From Coriobacteriaceae bacterium (GTDB lineage: Bacteria; Actinomycetota; Coriobacteriia; Coriobacteriales; Coriobacteriaceae), in assembly GCA_902363875.1 (NCBI GenBank), contig CABJBO010000005.1, positions 41,010-105,009 on the forward strand: 64,000 nt of DNA, in the 5' to 3' direction. The position numbers and the translations under genes are program-made. Position 1 is the first letter of the stretch, and every line of letters begins with the position of its first letter. The notes under the pieces were generated by a model. It saw only the letters and a list, made by a program, of their open reading frames with translations, was not told where the DNA came from and made no database searches. Below, piece after piece: positions 50,416 to 62,616 of the stretch.

Positions 50416-50862
50416 ATGAGGCAGCGATTTACCTATGACTGCGTTCTCATAAAAGAAGACGATGGTTACTGCGCTAGCTTCCCGCAGATTCCCGGCGCCT
50501 TTGCCGATGGCGATACGCGCGAAGAAGCGATTGCCCATGCCACCGAGGCACTGATGGCGTTTTTGGCCGACGACCTCAACAACGGTTTGACTCCGGCAGG
50601 GTACGAACGCTCGGCCGAGGTCGTGGCCCTTTCAGTCGAAATCGACCACGAGGACGCTCGGGAAGCGGCGTGCCGAACATTTAAAGACGCAGCGCTGGAC
50701 CTCAAAGTCTCCGCTCCGCGGATTACCGCGCTGGTCAAAGCCGGAAAGCTCGATGTTGAACTCGTCGACGGCCGTCGGATGATAACGATAGACAGTATCG
50801 AGCGTTACGCCGCCCAAGAACGTCACGCCGGCAGGCCAAAGAAGTTCGTCGCAGTCCAATAA
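50416..50862 (+). CDS. hicB: HicB-type antitoxin with extra C-terminal DNA-binding-like region
   Basis: 148 residues. The HicB core (about 1-60) has DGYCASFPQIPGAFADGDTREEAIAHATEAL. The C-terminal segment (about 90-140; SAPRITALVKAGKLDVELVDGRRMITIDSIERYA) looks like a helix-turn-helix or tag-type DNA-binding region and would bind the palindrome upstream of hicA. ATG 50416 with TTGGAGG chosen; an in-frame start at 50371 would overlap hicA. Confidence 0.87.
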   Translation: MRQRFTYDCVLIKEDDGYCASFPQIPGAFADGDTREEAIAHATEALMAFLADDLNNGLTPAGYERSAEVVALSVEIDHEDAREAACRTFKDAALDLKVSAPRITALVKAGKLDVELVDGRRMITIDSIERYAAQERHAGRPKKFVAVQ

Positions 50863-50996
50863 CCCCCTCACTTTCACCGACTACTAGAGCCGCTCACCAA
50901 ACCAACATGCGCTCTGGGCAAATAGGTTGAACGTTTCGTGCGAGAATGCCCCACAGTAAACAAACTTGCACCAGAACGTAAGGGGCTGGCATACAC

Positions 50997-51740
50997 ATGC
51001 AGACGGTCTATCGGGTATACGAGGGAACGCGCGAGCCGCATCGGCTTGCCGTCGAGCGCACGGCCGAGGTGCTCGGCCGCGGCGGCCTGGCTTTGATCCC
51101 GACCGAGACCGTCTACGGTGTCGCCGTGGCAGTCAACGCCTTCTCGGACGCCGTGCCCCAAGATACAAGCGAATTCCCATCGTGGCCGCGCGATCCGCAG
51201 GCTGCCGTCAATGGCGCCGCAGTTCCTGCGCTCGGCACCGGCTATCGCCGTATCTTCACTCTCAAGCAACGTGAACTCACGCAAACCGTCGCTTGGCTGG
51301 TCGATGGCGTCGAAGCACTCGACCGCTATGGCGTGGATATCCCGGAAGATGCCCGCATACTCGCGCGACGATGCTGGCCGGGAGCCCTGACTATCGTGGT
51401 CAAGGCAGCCCCCTGCGTGCCGACCTTTATGCGCGCTGCCGACGACACGGTGGCACTTCGCGCTTCGGCCTCGCCCGTGGTGCAGGCGCTCATTCGCGCC
51501 TGTGGCAGCCCCCTTGCCTGCACCAGCGCCAACACGCATGGCGCGCCCGCGCCGGCAAGTTTTATCACGGTGGAGGGTCGCATCCTGGAGGGGGTCGATG
51601 TTGCCGTCGACGCCGGTGAGACCCCGTGTCGCGACGCCTCGACCATCGTGTCGTTTCAGCACGGCGGGCTCCAGATCCTGCGCCAAGGCGCACTTCCCGC
51701 ATCAGAGATCGAACGGGTCCTGTCCGACCCGATGCAATAG
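50997..51740 (+). CDS. tsaC: Threonylcarbamoyl-AMP synthase (TsaC/Sua5/YrdC)
   Basis: 247 residues. LALIPTETVYGVAVAVNAF at the N terminus, RRCWPGALTIVV in the middle, and ASPVVQALIRACGSPLACTSANTHG then VDAGETPCRDASTIV match YrdC-domain enzymes. It makes threonylcarbamoyl-AMP from Thr, bicarbonate and ATP for the t6A37 modification of tRNA. An ~25-residue insert (SDAVPQDTSEFPSWPRD...) follows the first motif. It overlaps no neighbour; glpK starts 13 bp later. Confidence 0.87.
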   Translation: MQTVYRVYEGTREPHRLAVERTAEVLGRGGLALIPTETVYGVAVAVNAFSDAVPQDTSEFPSWPRDPQAAVNGAAVPALGTGYRRIFTLKQRELTQTVAWLVDGVEALDRYGVDIPEDARILARRCWPGALTIVVKAAPCVPTFMRAADDTVALRASASPVVQALIRACGSPLACTSANTHGAPAPASFITVEGRILEGVDVAVDAGETPCRDASTIVSFQHGGLQILRQGALPASEIERVLSDPMQ

Positions 51741-51753
51741 AAAGGTATAAGCG

Positions 51754-53295
51754 ATGTCGTTGAATCTGGGCAGCCTGGGCATGGAAGATGCCTCGTTTGA
51801 CTTTGGCGGTTCCTACATCATGGCGCTCGACTGCGGCACCACCTCGGTACTTGCGACCATCGTCGACGAGTACGGATGCATCGTCGCGCAGGCACGTCGC
51901 AGCGTCAAAACCAGCTTCCCGCGTCCCGGCTGGGTGGAGCAAGACCCCATGGCGGTCCTTGCTAGCCAGATCGCCGTCATGATGGAAGTCCAGTTTAAGA
52001 GCGGTATCCACTCCGACCGCATTGCCGCCATCGGCATCTCCAACCAGCGCGAGACCACGGTGGTCTGGGACCGCGTGAGCGGTCAGCCGATCTATAACGC
52101 CATCGTATGGCAGTGCCGCCGTACCGCGCCGGCAATCGACGCGTTGGTTGAACAGGGTTGCGAGGAGCTGGTGCGCTCCCGCACGGGACTCACGCTCGAC
52201 CCGTATTTCTCGGCCTCCAAGGTGCAGTGGATTCTCGACAACGTCGACGGCGCACGCGAGAGCGCGGCGGCGGGCGACCTCATGTTTGGCACCATCGACA
52301 CCTGGCTCATCTACAACCTCACCGGCGGCCAGGTCTTTGCCACCGACTACACCAATGCCAGCCGCACGGCACTCTTTAATATCCATACGCTCGATTGGGA
52401 CGACGACCTGCTGGCACTCTTTGACGTTCCACGTTCCATGATGCCCGAGGTTCGCTGGAGCTCGGGCGACTACGGCCGCGTCGCGAGCGACATCATGACC
52501 AACATGCCGCCCATCATGGGTGTGGCGGGCGACCAGCAGGCATCGCTGTTCGGCCACTGCTGTTTCCGTCCCGGTCAGACCAAAAACACCTATGGCACGG
52601 GCTGCTTTATGCTCATGAACACCGGCGACGAGATCGTCGAATCCAAGAATGGCCTGGTCTCCACCATCGGTATCGCTGCGGACGGCAAAGTCAGCTATGC
52701 GCTCGAGGGCTCTATTTTTGCCGCCGGCTCAACGATGAACTGGCTTCGCAACAACATGGGCATCATCTCGAGCGTGAGCGAGTCGGCACAACTCGCCGCT
52801 TCGATTAGCGACAACGAGGGCTGCTACTTCGTTCCCGCCTTTGCGGGTTTGGGTGCTCCCTGGTGGGACCCGCATGCCCGCGGTATCGTGTGCGGTCTGA
52901 CCGGCGCCTCGAGCCGTGCGACCATCGTACGTGCCGCCTGCGAATCCATGGCATATCAGAGCTACGACGTGTTGCGCGCCATGGAGCAGGACGTGGGGCT
53001 TTCGATTGAGCGCCTGTCTGTCGATGGCGGTGCCTCGCGCAACGAGTTCATCATGCAATTCCAGGCCGACCTGCTGGATATCCCCGTGCTGCAATGCGAG
53101 ACGGTGGAGACCACGGCAATCGGTGCCGCGTACTTGGCGGGTCTTGCCGTCGGCTATTGGGAAGACCTAGAAGAGCTGGAGCAAAATGCCCAGATCGTTA
53201 GGACCTTCCTTCCCCACATGTCCGCCGAGCGCCGCGAACAAAACCTTGCGGGCTGGCGTGATGCAGTCAGGCGCTCGCTCAGTACCGCACAGTAG
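51754..53295 (+). CDS. glpK: Glycerol kinase
   Basis: 513 residues. IMALDCGTTSV (phosphate 1 loop), ISNQRETTVVWDRVSGQPIYNAIVWQCRR, the glycerol-binding DYTNASRTALFNIHTLDWD, and the C-terminal VDGGASRNEFIMQFQADLLDIPV are diagnostic of GlpK. It phosphorylates glycerol with ATP. A hydrophilic N-terminal extension of ~20 residues precedes the core. SD AGAAAGG is present. No glycerol facilitator or glycerol-3-phosphate dehydrogenase gene is near. Confidence 0.92.
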   Translation: MSLNLGSLGMEDASFDFGGSYIMALDCGTTSVLATIVDEYGCIVAQARRSVKTSFPRPGWVEQDPMAVLASQIAVMMEVQFKSGIHSDRIAAIGISNQRETTVVWDRVSGQPIYNAIVWQCRRTAPAIDALVEQGCEELVRSRTGLTLDPYFSASKVQWILDNVDGARESAAAGDLMFGTIDTWLIYNLTGGQVFATDYTNASRTALFNIHTLDWDDDLLALFDVPRSMMPEVRWSSGDYGRVASDIMTNMPPIMGVAGDQQASLFGHCCFRPGQTKNTYGTGCFMLMNTGDEIVESKNGLVSTIGIAADGKVSYALEGSIFAAGSTMNWLRNNMGIISSVSESAQLAASISDNEGCYFVPAFAGLGAPWWDPHARGIVCGLTGASSRATIVRAACESMAYQSYDVLRAMEQDVGLSIERLSVDGGASRNEFIMQFQADLLDIPVLQCETVETTAIGAAYLAGLAVGYWEDLEELEQNAQIVRTFLPHMSAERREQNLAGWRDAVRRSLSTAQ

Positions 53296-53418
53296 GGCTG
53301 CGATGGGCTGCTCGATACAACAAACCGCTAAACTAATGCATGGCGTGCGGCGGCAACATTGCTGCGCGCCTTGTCAGCAAGGCCGTATTGCGGCCGCAAC
53401 GAAAGGGGCAATCAACCC

Positions 53419-54066
53419 ATGACCGTCACCTACGATACGTCCCGTGTGACGCTTGTCGATCACCCGCTCGTCCAGCACAAGCTGTCGATCCTGCGCGACA
53501 AAAACACCGGCACCAACCAGTTCCGCCAGCTCGTGCGCGAACTCGCGCTTTTTGACGGCTACGAGGCCATGCGCGACCTGCCTATGGAAGACGTCGAGGT
53601 CGAGACCCCCATCACTACCGCCACGTTCAAACAGCTCGCCGGCAAGAAACTCGCCATCGTGCCCATCCTGCGTGCGGGCCTTGGAATGGTCGACGGCATT
53701 CTCGACTTGGTGCCCTCCGCTCGCGTGGGCCACATCGGCATGGAGCGCGACGAGGTCACCCACGAGCCGCACGAGTATTACTGCAAGATGCCCAAGGATA
53801 TCGACCAGCGCATCTGCCTGGTTGTCGACCCCATGCTCGCCACGGGCGGTTCGGCCGAGATGGCCATCAGCTACCTGCGCGAGCGCGGTGTCAAGGACAT
53901 CCGCATGCTGTGCATCGTCGCGGCCCCCGAGGGCCTCAAGTCGCTGACTGAGAAGGATTCTGATGTGCATATCTATACCTGCGCCATCGACGACCATCTC
54001 AACGAGGCTGCCTACATCGTTCCCGGCCTGGGCGACGCCGGCGACCGTATCTACGGCACGCTCTAG
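53419..54066 (+). CDS. upp: Uracil phosphoribosyltransferase
   Basis: 215 residues. [27 protein letters not shown] at the start, [14 protein letters not shown], the PRPP loop [12 protein letters not shown] and the C-terminal [12 protein letters not shown] match bacterial UPRT. It converts uracil and PRPP into UMP. ATG 53419 with GAAAGG; an ATG-like start at 53359 in frame is not needed by the family length. Confidence 0.93.
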   Translation: MTVTYDTSRVTLVDHPLVQHKLSILRDKNTGTNQFRQLVRELALFDGYEAMRDLPMEDVEVETPITTATFKQLAGKKLAIVPILRAGLGMVDGILDLVPSARVGHIGMERDEVTHEPHEYYCKMPKDIDQRICLVVDPMLATGGSAEMAISYLRERGVKDIRMLCIVAAPEGLKSLTEKDSDVHIYTCAIDDHLNEAAYIVPGLGDAGDRIYGTL

Positions 54067-54108
54067 TCGCTGGACTAAGACGACCGCGGCTGCAAATACG
54101 AAGAAACG

Positions 54109-54143
54109 GTGCGCGCGGACGAACAGAAGGCGACCGCGCGCAC
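54109..54143 (+). terminator. Hairpin after upp
   Basis: GTGCGCGCGG and CCGCGCGCAC, a perfect 10-bp stem with a 15-nt loop, 42 bp after the upp stop. No T tract, so the terminator type is uncertain. Confidence 0.45.
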
Positions 54144-54258
54144 TCCTGTTAACGGACGTTTTGCCCTGCAGGGTTCGAGAAAAACGTATTACCGTACCTG
54201 CGGCATAAAGAAGGTCTTAAGAAAACGAACAGGTGCGTATTAACCGATGCTTTTTCGG

Positions 54259-54286
54259 TTGTACTTTAGCGATTGGCTCGTACAAT
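54259..54286 (+). promoter_or_regulatory. Candidate promoter of the atp operon
   Basis: TTGTAC (54259-54264), a 16-bp spacer and TACAAT (54281-54286), about 60 bp before the first ATP synthase gene. The -35 is a poor match. Confidence 0.45.
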
Positions 54287-54348
54287 AGTCACCAATGTTT
54301 GGCGGGAACTGTTCTGTGAAGCGTTAAAAAGGGAAAGTGAGGACGCCA

Positions 54349-54660
54349 GTGTTTCAGATAGCCGATTTGCTCGCTATCGTTGCAGGTGCCATCGCGGGCG
54401 CGATCGCCTTCCTTCCCTTTGTCTTTACGCTCAAGCCGGTTCTTGACGATAGACAGAATGCGGACATGCTCAAGGGTATGGTGAGTCTGGCGGTCTCGGC
54501 AATCGCCCTGCTCGTCTTTACCTTGGTTGTGTTTGTGTTGTTCGGAGAGGCATTTCGCATGTTCCTCCTGGGCGAGGCGATCGGCTTCGTGGCCTTTATG
54601 GCCGCCTGCACGGTTCGCGTCGCCAAGGCGCTGCGAGATCCTCATGAGGTCGAAAGGTAA
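54349..54660 (+). CDS. AtpI-like small membrane protein
   Basis: About 103 residues with three or four hydrophobic helices and a short basic tail. Its place just before atpB is that of atpI, a Mg2+/assembly factor for the c-ring. Sequence likeness to AtpI is weak, so the role is from position. GTG 54349 chosen because GAGG lies 6 bp upstream; GTG 54337 is also possible. atpB starts 3 bp after its stop. Confidence 0.65.
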   Translation: MFQIADLLAIVAGAIAGAIAFLPFVFTLKPVLDDRQNADMLKGMVSLAVSAIALLVFTLVVFVLFGEAFRMFLLGEAIGFVAFMAACTVRVAKALRDPHEVER

Positions 54661-54663
54661 GTC

Positions 54664-55467
54664 GTGGAAATTTTTGAAAAGCTGCCTGATGAGATTAATC
54701 ATCTGGTCAGCGAGTTCAGCTCCACCCCTGTCGTGGGCGATCTGAGCTGCGGCATCACGCAGTACTCGTTTTGGCTGATCGTCTCCACGATCGTGCTCCT
54801 GATCGTCCTGGCCGTGTTCAAGAAGAAGCAGACCCTGGTTCCCAAGGGCTTCTTCGTCAACGGTTTCGAGTACATCATCGAGTACGTCGAGAACGATATC
54901 GGCAAGGGCGTCGTGGGTGAGAACTGGAAGAAGCACTTCCCGTTCCTGTGCTCGCTTTTCCTGTTCATCCTGATCAATAACATGATCGGCCTGATCCCGG
55001 GAATGAAGCCCGGCACCGGCGCAATCGGCTCCACCGCCGCGCTCGCCATCTTCGCCTTCGTGTACTTCATCTACTACGGATGCAAGGCTCACGGCGTGAT
55101 CGGCTACATCAAGAGCCTCGCCCCGCAGGGCGTGAGCTTCCCGATGAACGTGCTCGTGTGGGTCGTCGAGCTCTTTTCGACCTTCCTGCGCCTCATCACG
55201 CTCGCCGTCCGTCTGTTCTGCAACATGTTCGCAGGACACGTGGTCATGGGTTCGTTCGCCATCATGGCGAGCATGTTCATGCAGCCGCTGCTTCAGCAGG
55301 TTTCCGCGGCGCACGCCGTCGGCGCCCTGCCTTCGCTGGCCTGGCTTGCCATCCTCATCCTGATCTATGCGATCGAGCTTGTGGTCGGCGCCATCCAGGC
55401 TTACGTCTTCACGGTCCTTACCGCCGTGTATGTCTCCGAGGCAGAGGAGGTTGCGGAGGAGGAGTAG
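54664..55467 (+). CDS. atpB: ATP synthase F0 subunit a
   Basis: 267 residues with about 6 membrane helices. The essential Arg is in LRLITLAVRLFCNMFAGH (LxLxxRLxxNxxAGH), and the late ELVVGAIQAYVFTVLTAVY is also conserved. GTG start at 54664, 3 bp after the upstream gene. It provides the proton half-channels against the c-ring. Confidence 0.95.
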   Translation: MEIFEKLPDEINHLVSEFSSTPVVGDLSCGITQYSFWLIVSTIVLLIVLAVFKKKQTLVPKGFFVNGFEYIIEYVENDIGKGVVGENWKKHFPFLCSLFLFILINNMIGLIPGMKPGTGAIGSTAALAIFAFVYFIYYGCKAHGVIGYIKSLAPQGVSFPMNVLVWVVELFSTFLRLITLAVRLFCNMFAGHVVMGSFAIMASMFMQPLLQQVSAAHAVGALPSLAWLAILILIYAIELVVGAIQAYVFTVLTAVYVSEAEEVAEEE

Positions 55468-55591
55468 GCTTCCGTTCGCGTCTTCAAGGTAAGGCAATTC
55501 GTTAAACCGCCGGTGCCCGTACCCATGGAGCCCGGCAGTTATAAAAAGGTTATCCTGCGTGAAATAAGACACGCACGACAAAGGAGGAATC

Positions 55592-55786
55592 GTGGGAGTT
55601 ATCGGTTACGGTCTCGGTGTTATCGGCGCTGGTCTTGCTATCGGCCTGTCTGCTCTGGGTGCTACGGGTGCTATGGCCCGTCAGCCTGAGGTCCAGGGCC
55701 GCGTGTTCACCGTCTTCATCATGGGCTCCGCCTTCGGCGAGGCTCTGGCTCTGATCGGCTTCGTTGTCGCGCTGATCGTTAAATAG
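55592..55786 (+). CDS. atpE: ATP synthase F0 subunit c
   Basis: 64 residues, a two-helix hairpin. The polar loop is ARQPEV and the ion-binding carboxylate Glu50 (FGEALALIG). Residues around the site do not show the Gln/Ser-Thr set of Na+-type c subunits, so proton coupling is more likely. GTG start with GGAGG. Confidence 0.95.
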   Translation: MGVIGYGLGVIGAGLAIGLSALGATGAMARQPEVQGRVFTVFIMGSAFGEALALIGFVVALIVK

Positions 55787-55801
55787 CACGGAGCGTCAAG
55801 T

Positions 55802-56404
55802 ATGAATCTTTCATCCCAGAAGAGCGCGATCGCACTCTCCGCGTCCGCGGCCGCGCTGCTCATGCCGGTTTCCGCGTTCGCCGAGGACGGCGCTGCCGGT
55901 GCGGACATCCTCATCCCTAAGATGGCGGAGTTCATCCCGGCGCTTATCGCCTTCCTGATTATCTGGATCGTGCTGGCCAAGGTCGCCCTGCCGGGCATCA
56001 TGAAAACCATGGAGGAGCGCGGCAAGAAGATCGAGGAGAGCCTCGACGAGGCCGAGAAGACCAAGCAGGAGGCTATCGCCAAGCGCGCTGAGTCCGACTC
56101 GATCGTCACCGACGCCCGTCGTCAGGCTGCCGACATCGTTCTCGAGGCCCGTAAGGACGCCGAGTCCGAGCGCGCCCGTATCATCGAGGCTGCTCACAAG
56201 GAGGCCGAGGAGATCATCGCCAAGGCCCATACGACCGTCGAGGACGAGCGCAAGTCCATTTACGCCGGTGCCGCGAGCTCCATCGCCGACCTGTCCGTTG
56301 CCGTCGCCACCAAGATCGTGGGCGAGGCACTCGAGGACGAGACCGAGCAGAAGAAGCTCATCGAGCGCTACATCCAGGAAGCAGGTAGCCTGAATGCCGA
56401 CTAG
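55802..56404 (+). CDS. atpF: ATP synthase F0 subunit b, with signal-peptide-like N terminus
   Basis: 200 residues. One membrane helix (about 45-65, FIPALIAFLIIWIVLAKVALPG) is followed by a long charged coiled coil. Before it lies an extra hydrophobic N terminus ending SAFAEDG (about 1-28) that looks like a cleavable signal peptide. b subunits normally lack this. It forms the stator stalk with delta. Confidence 0.92.
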   Translation: MNLSSQKSAIALSASAAALLMPVSAFAEDGAAGADILIPKMAEFIPALIAFLIIWIVLAKVALPGIMKTMEERGKKIEESLDEAEKTKQEAIAKRAESDSIVTDARRQAADIVLEARKDAESERARIIEAAHKEAEEIIAKAHTTVEDERKSIYAGAASSIADLSVAVATKIVGEALEDETEQKKLIERYIQEAGSLNAD

Positions 56405-56870
56405 CCGCTATCAGGACAAGGTGCTCGAGACCTACGCGCGCTCCCTTCTGGAAGCCGCTAAGGCCGAGAACCATGTGTTCGAGGACCTCGAGATGATCGA
56501 GCGCTTGGCTTCTGCCAGCCCCGAGATCATCGCCGTGCTCGACACCATGTCCAAGCGCGACCAGCTCGACCTTCTTCCCAAGGTGGCAGCTGCCTTTAAG
56601 TATGTTGCCGAGGAAGACGAGGATGTAGTGGGCGTGACCGTCACCACGGCGATCCCGCTCGACGACGAGCTGCGTCAAACCATCACTAAGAAATGCGAGC
56701 AGGACTTCGGCCGCAAGGTATTCCTTATCGAGCAGGTCGACCCGTCTATCGTGGGCGGCCTGGTGCTCGAGGCCCGCGGCGAGCGTCGTGATATTTCCGT
56801 CAAGACGCAGCTGCGCATCGCGCAGGAGACCCTCGCAAACTCTGCTAATTCGTACGGAGGTGAAGCCTAA
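56394..56870 (+). CDS. atpH: ATP synthase F1 subunit delta
   Basis: 158 residues, shorter than the usual ~178 but with the OSCP fold: YARSLLEAA at the start and [26 protein letters not shown] near the end. It overlaps atpF by 11 bp and touches atpA by one base (TAATG). Confidence 0.93.
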   Translation: MPTSRYQDKVLETYARSLLEAAKAENHVFEDLEMIERLASASPEIIAVLDTMSKRDQLDLLPKVAAAFKYVAEEDEDVVGVTVTTAIPLDDELRQTITKKCEQDFGRKVFLIEQVDPSIVGGLVLEARGERRDISVKTQLRIAQETLANSANSYGGEA

Positions 56871-58468
56871 TGTCCGAAACCCTCAATGCCCAGGATATCG
56901 CCAAGAAACTGCAGGAGCAGCTCACGAGCCTCTCCGCGACGGTCGATACGCATGAGGTTTCAACGGTCGACGAGGTAGGCGACGGCATCGCGCGCGTCTC
57001 CGGCCTCAAGAGCGCCATGGCAGGCGAGCTTCTGGAGTTCAAGAGCTCCGATACCGGTGAGACCGTCTTCGGCCTTGCCCAGAACCTTGACCGTGACGAG
57101 GTCGGCGCCGTTCTGTTCGGTGCCGTCGACTCCATCAAGGAAGGCGACGAGTGCCGCACCACTGGCCGCATTATGGATATCCCCGTGAGCCGCGCCATGC
57201 TCGGCCGCGTCGTCAATCCGCTCGGCCAGCCCATCGACGGCCTAGGCGACATCGTCGCTACGCACCGTCGCCCCATCGAGTTCAAGGCCCCCGGCGTCAT
57301 CGACCGTACCCCGGTGTGCGAGCCGGTTCAGACCGGTCTGCTCGCTATCGACTCCATGGTGCCTATTGGCCGCGGTCAGCGTGAGCTCATCATCGGCGAC
57401 CGTAAGACCGGTAAGACCGCCATCGCCATCGACGCTATTCTCAACCAGCGCGGCAAGGGCATGGTCTGCATCTATGTCGCCATCGGCCAGAAGGCCTCCA
57501 CGGTTGCCAACATCCGCGAGACCCTCGCTCAGCACGGTGCGCTCGACTACACCATCATCGTTTCGGCCACCGCTGCCGATTCCGCCCCTATGCAGTACAT
57601 CGCGCCTATGGCCGGTGCCGCTATCGGCGAGTTCTTCATGTACAACGGCGAGGACGGCAAGCCCGCCAGCGAGACCAACCCCGGCGGCCACGTGCTCGTC
57701 ATCTACGACGACCTGTCCAAGCAGGCTGTGGCCTACCGTCAGATGTCGCTGACGCTGCATCGTCCGCCCGGACGCGAGGCCTATCCTGGCGACATCTTCT
57801 ACCTGCACTCTCGTCTGCTCGAGCGTGCCGTCAAGATGTCCAAGAAGAACGGTTACGGCTCCATGACGGCACTGCCGATCATCGAGACCCAGGACGGCGA
57901 CGTCTCGGCCTACATTCCGACCAACGTCATTTCCATTACCGATGGTCAGATCTACCTGCAGTCCGAGCTCTTCTTCCAGGGTCAGCGCCCGGCAGTCGAC
58001 GTGGGCATCTCCGTGTCCCGCGTCGGTGGCGATGCGCAGACCAAGGCCATGAAGCAGGTCGCCGGCAACCTCCGTCTGGACCTCGCTTCGTACCAGGAGC
58101 TCGCTGGCTTTACGCAGTTCGGCTCCGACCTCGACGAGGCTACTCAGAAGCAGCTGACCCATGGTGCTCGCATGACCGAGCTCCTGAAGCAGCCGCGTTA
58201 CAAGCCGTTTGAGGTTGGCGAGCAGATCGTTACGCTGTTCGCTGGCAACGAGGGCTTCCTGGATGACCTGGAGATCGCCGACGTGCTGCCCTTCCGTGCC
58301 GAGCTCATCGAGTACATGGACAATGGCTTTGGCTCGCTGCTCGACAAGGTTCGCGCCAAGAAGATCGATGATGACATCAAGGCTGAGCTCTTGCGCGTCA
58401 TCGGCGACTTCAAGCAGCAGTTCATGGCCAAGCACCATTCGGATGTTTCTGGATCAGAGGAGAACTAA
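56870..58468 (+). CDS. atpA: ATP synthase F1 subunit alpha
   Basis: 532 residues. The P-loop is [27 protein letters not shown] and the signature [14 protein letters not shown] are present. It binds non-catalytic nucleotide and alternates with beta. The gene starts within the atpH stop codon. Confidence 0.97.
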   Translation: MSETLNAQDIAKKLQEQLTSLSATVDTHEVSTVDEVGDGIARVSGLKSAMAGELLEFKSSDTGETVFGLAQNLDRDEVGAVLFGAVDSIKEGDECRTTGRIMDIPVSRAMLGRVVNPLGQPIDGLGDIVATHRRPIEFKAPGVIDRTPVCEPVQTGLLAIDSMVPIGRGQRELIIGDRKTGKTAIAIDAILNQRGKGMVCIYVAIGQKASTVANIRETLAQHGALDYTIIVSATAADSAPMQYIAPMAGAAIGEFFMYNGEDGKPASETNPGGHVLVIYDDLSKQAVAYRQMSLTLHRPPGREAYPGDIFYLHSRLLERAVKMSKKNGYGSMTALPIIETQDGDVSAYIPTNVISITDGQIYLQSELFFQGQRPAVDVGISVSRVGGDAQTKAMKQVAGNLRLDLASYQELAGFTQFGSDLDEATQKQLTHGARMTELLKQPRYKPFEVGEQIVTLFAGNEGFLDDLEIADVLPFRAELIEYMDNGFGSLLDKVRAKKIDDDIKAELLRVIGDFKQQFMAKHHSDVSGSEEN

Positions 58469-58473
58469 GCCCC

Positions 58474-60836
<2,363 letters not shown>

Positions 60837-60839
60837 GTT

Positions 60840-61232
60840 ATGCGTATCCGCATCGTGTGCCCCGTGAGCTGCGCCTATGAGGGCGACGCTGCGTTTGTGT
60901 CGATTCCGTCCACGGATGGCGAGTTTGGCGTTCTGCCTGCTCACTCCAGCGAGATCTGCACGATCGACCGCGGTTACGTTCGCGTTTCCGATAAGGCCAT
61001 GGGCACTGTCGACCACACGTTTGCCGTGGCCGGCGGCTATGCCCAGGTTGCGGACGATGTCGTGACCGTTCTCGCCGAGCGCGCTTGCGATTTGGCGACC
61101 GTCGATGCCGACAAGCTTAAAGCTGATATTCAAGGTTTTGAAGAGAAGCTGGGTAATTTGTCGGAGGATGATGCACGCCGCGCCTACCTCTATAATGAAA
61201 TCGCATGGTGTAAGCTCAAGCTTGCCCAATAG
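60840..61232 (+). CDS. atpC: ATP synthase F1 subunit epsilon
   Basis: 130 residues. An N-terminal beta sandwich with GEFGVLPAHSSE and FAVAGGYAQVADDVVTVLAE, then two C-terminal helices. It ends the operon and is followed by a strong terminator. Confidence 0.94.
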   Translation: MRIRIVCPVSCAYEGDAAFVSIPSTDGEFGVLPAHSSEICTIDRGYVRVSDKAMGTVDHTFAVAGGYAQVADDVVTVLAERACDLATVDADKLKADIQGFEEKLGNLSEDDARRAYLYNEIAWCKLKLAQ

Positions 61233-61268
61233 TCAAACGATTTAGCGTTCGACCATTTGCGAACACAT

Positions 61269-61306
61269 CATGCCCGGGATGGCTTGGCCACCCCGGGCAT
61301 GCTTTT
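61269..61306 (+). terminator. Terminator of the atp operon
   Basis: CATGCCCGGGATGG and CCACCCCGGGCATG with a short loop, followed by CTTTTT. Confidence 0.8.
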
Positions 61307-61320
61307 TGAAAGGGTAGACC

Positions 61321-62604
61321 TTGGATATTATCCGCGTTGAGGGTGGCCACGCCATCGGAGGCTCCGTGCCCGTCTCGGGTGCTAAGAACTCCGCGCTCAA
61401 ACTCATGGCGGCAACGCTTCTGGCGCCGGGCAAGACGACGCTGCAGAACGTGCCCGATATTTCCGATGTCCACGTGATGGGCAAGGTGCTCAAGGGCATG
61501 GGCGCTACGATCGATGTTCTCGACGAGCACACGCTCGAGATCGATACCTCTCAGGTCGATTCCTGGGAGGCTCCCTATGAGCTCGTCGCTAAGATGCGTG
61601 CTTCCACCGCCGTCATGGGGCCCCTGCTGGGTCGCTTCCATCGCGCCAAGATCGCCATGCCGGGCGGCTGCAACCTAGGTGCCCGCAAGATCGACATGCA
61701 TATTCTGGGTCTCGAGGCCCTGGGCGTCGAGTTTGATACCGCCCACGGCTACATCAACGCCAGCGCGCCTCAGGGCCTGCGCGGTACCACCGTCACGCTC
61801 GAGTTTGCCAGTGTCGGTGCGACCGAGAACCTCATTATGGCATCCGTGCGCGCGCAGGGCACCACGGTTATCGACAATGCCGCCCGCGAGCCCGAGATCG
61901 TCGATCTCGCCAACATGCTCAACGAAATGGGTGCCAAGATTGTTGGCGCCGGTACGCCTGTCGTGACCATCGAGGGCGTGGAAGAGCTGCATCCTGTTAC
62001 CCATCGCGTAGTGGGCGACCGCATCGAGGCCGGTACCTTTATCGTCGCCGGTGCGTTGATGGCAGACGATCGCGGTGTCGATGTCACGGGCTTTTGCCCC
62101 ATTCATTTGGGCATGGTGCTCAAGAAGATGGAGCTCATGGGTATCGACTGCGAGCGCGTCGAGGATGGCGTCCATGTGAACCGTGCCGAGCGTATCAAGC
62201 CGGTCGACATCCAGACGCTTCCGTTCCCCGGTTTCCCGACCGACATGCAGGCGCAGATTATGGTGCTCTCCGCCCTTGCCGACGGCAGTTCCGTTATTAC
62301 CGAGAACATCTTCGAGAATCGCTTTATGTTTGCCTCTGAGCTGGTGCGCATGGGTGCCGACATTCGTATCGAGAGCCATCATGCCATGATTCATGGCGTC
62401 AAGGGCTTCTCGGGTGCACAGGTTACCTCGCCCGATCTGCGCGGCGGAGCGGCCCTCGTCGTAGCGGGCTTGATCGCCGACGGGACGACCGAGGTTTCGG
62501 CTATCCATCACATCAAGCGCGGCTACGAGCAGTTTGTCGAAAAGCTGCAGGCGCTCGGCGCGCATGTCGAGCATGCTACCGTCCCCGATCCCGTCATCTA
62601 CTAA
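61321..62604 (+). CDS. murA: UDP-N-acetylglucosamine 1-carboxyvinyltransferase
   Basis: 427 residues. GGSVPVSGAKNSALK (Lys and Asn of the active site) and the PEP-binding loop with Cys117 in MPGGCNLGARKID are present. Cys is the fosfomycin target, so no intrinsic resistance is visible. It starts peptidoglycan synthesis by adding enolpyruvate to UDP-GlcNAc. TTG start at 61321 with GAAAGGG; no ATG fits. Confidence 0.95.
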   Translation: MDIIRVEGGHAIGGSVPVSGAKNSALKLMAATLLAPGKTTLQNVPDISDVHVMGKVLKGMGATIDVLDEHTLEIDTSQVDSWEAPYELVAKMRASTAVMGPLLGRFHRAKIAMPGGCNLGARKIDMHILGLEALGVEFDTAHGYINASAPQGLRGTTVTLEFASVGATENLIMASVRAQGTTVIDNAAREPEIVDLANMLNEMGAKIVGAGTPVVTIEGVEELHPVTHRVVGDRIEAGTFIVAGALMADDRGVDVTGFCPIHLGMVLKKMELMGIDCERVEDGVHVNRAERIKPVDIQTLPFPGFPTDMQAQIMVLSALADGSSVITENIFENRFMFASELVRMGADIRIESHHAMIHGVKGFSGAQVTSPDLRGGAALVVAGLIADGTTEVSAIHHIKRGYEQFVEKLQALGAHVEHATVPDPVIY

Positions 62605-62616
62605 TACAGGTTGCCT

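Noticed and set aside
54172..54176. GGTTCGA-like stretch near 54170 as a tRNA T-loop
   Set aside because: No cloverleaf can be drawn around it: the acceptor and anticodon stems are missing.
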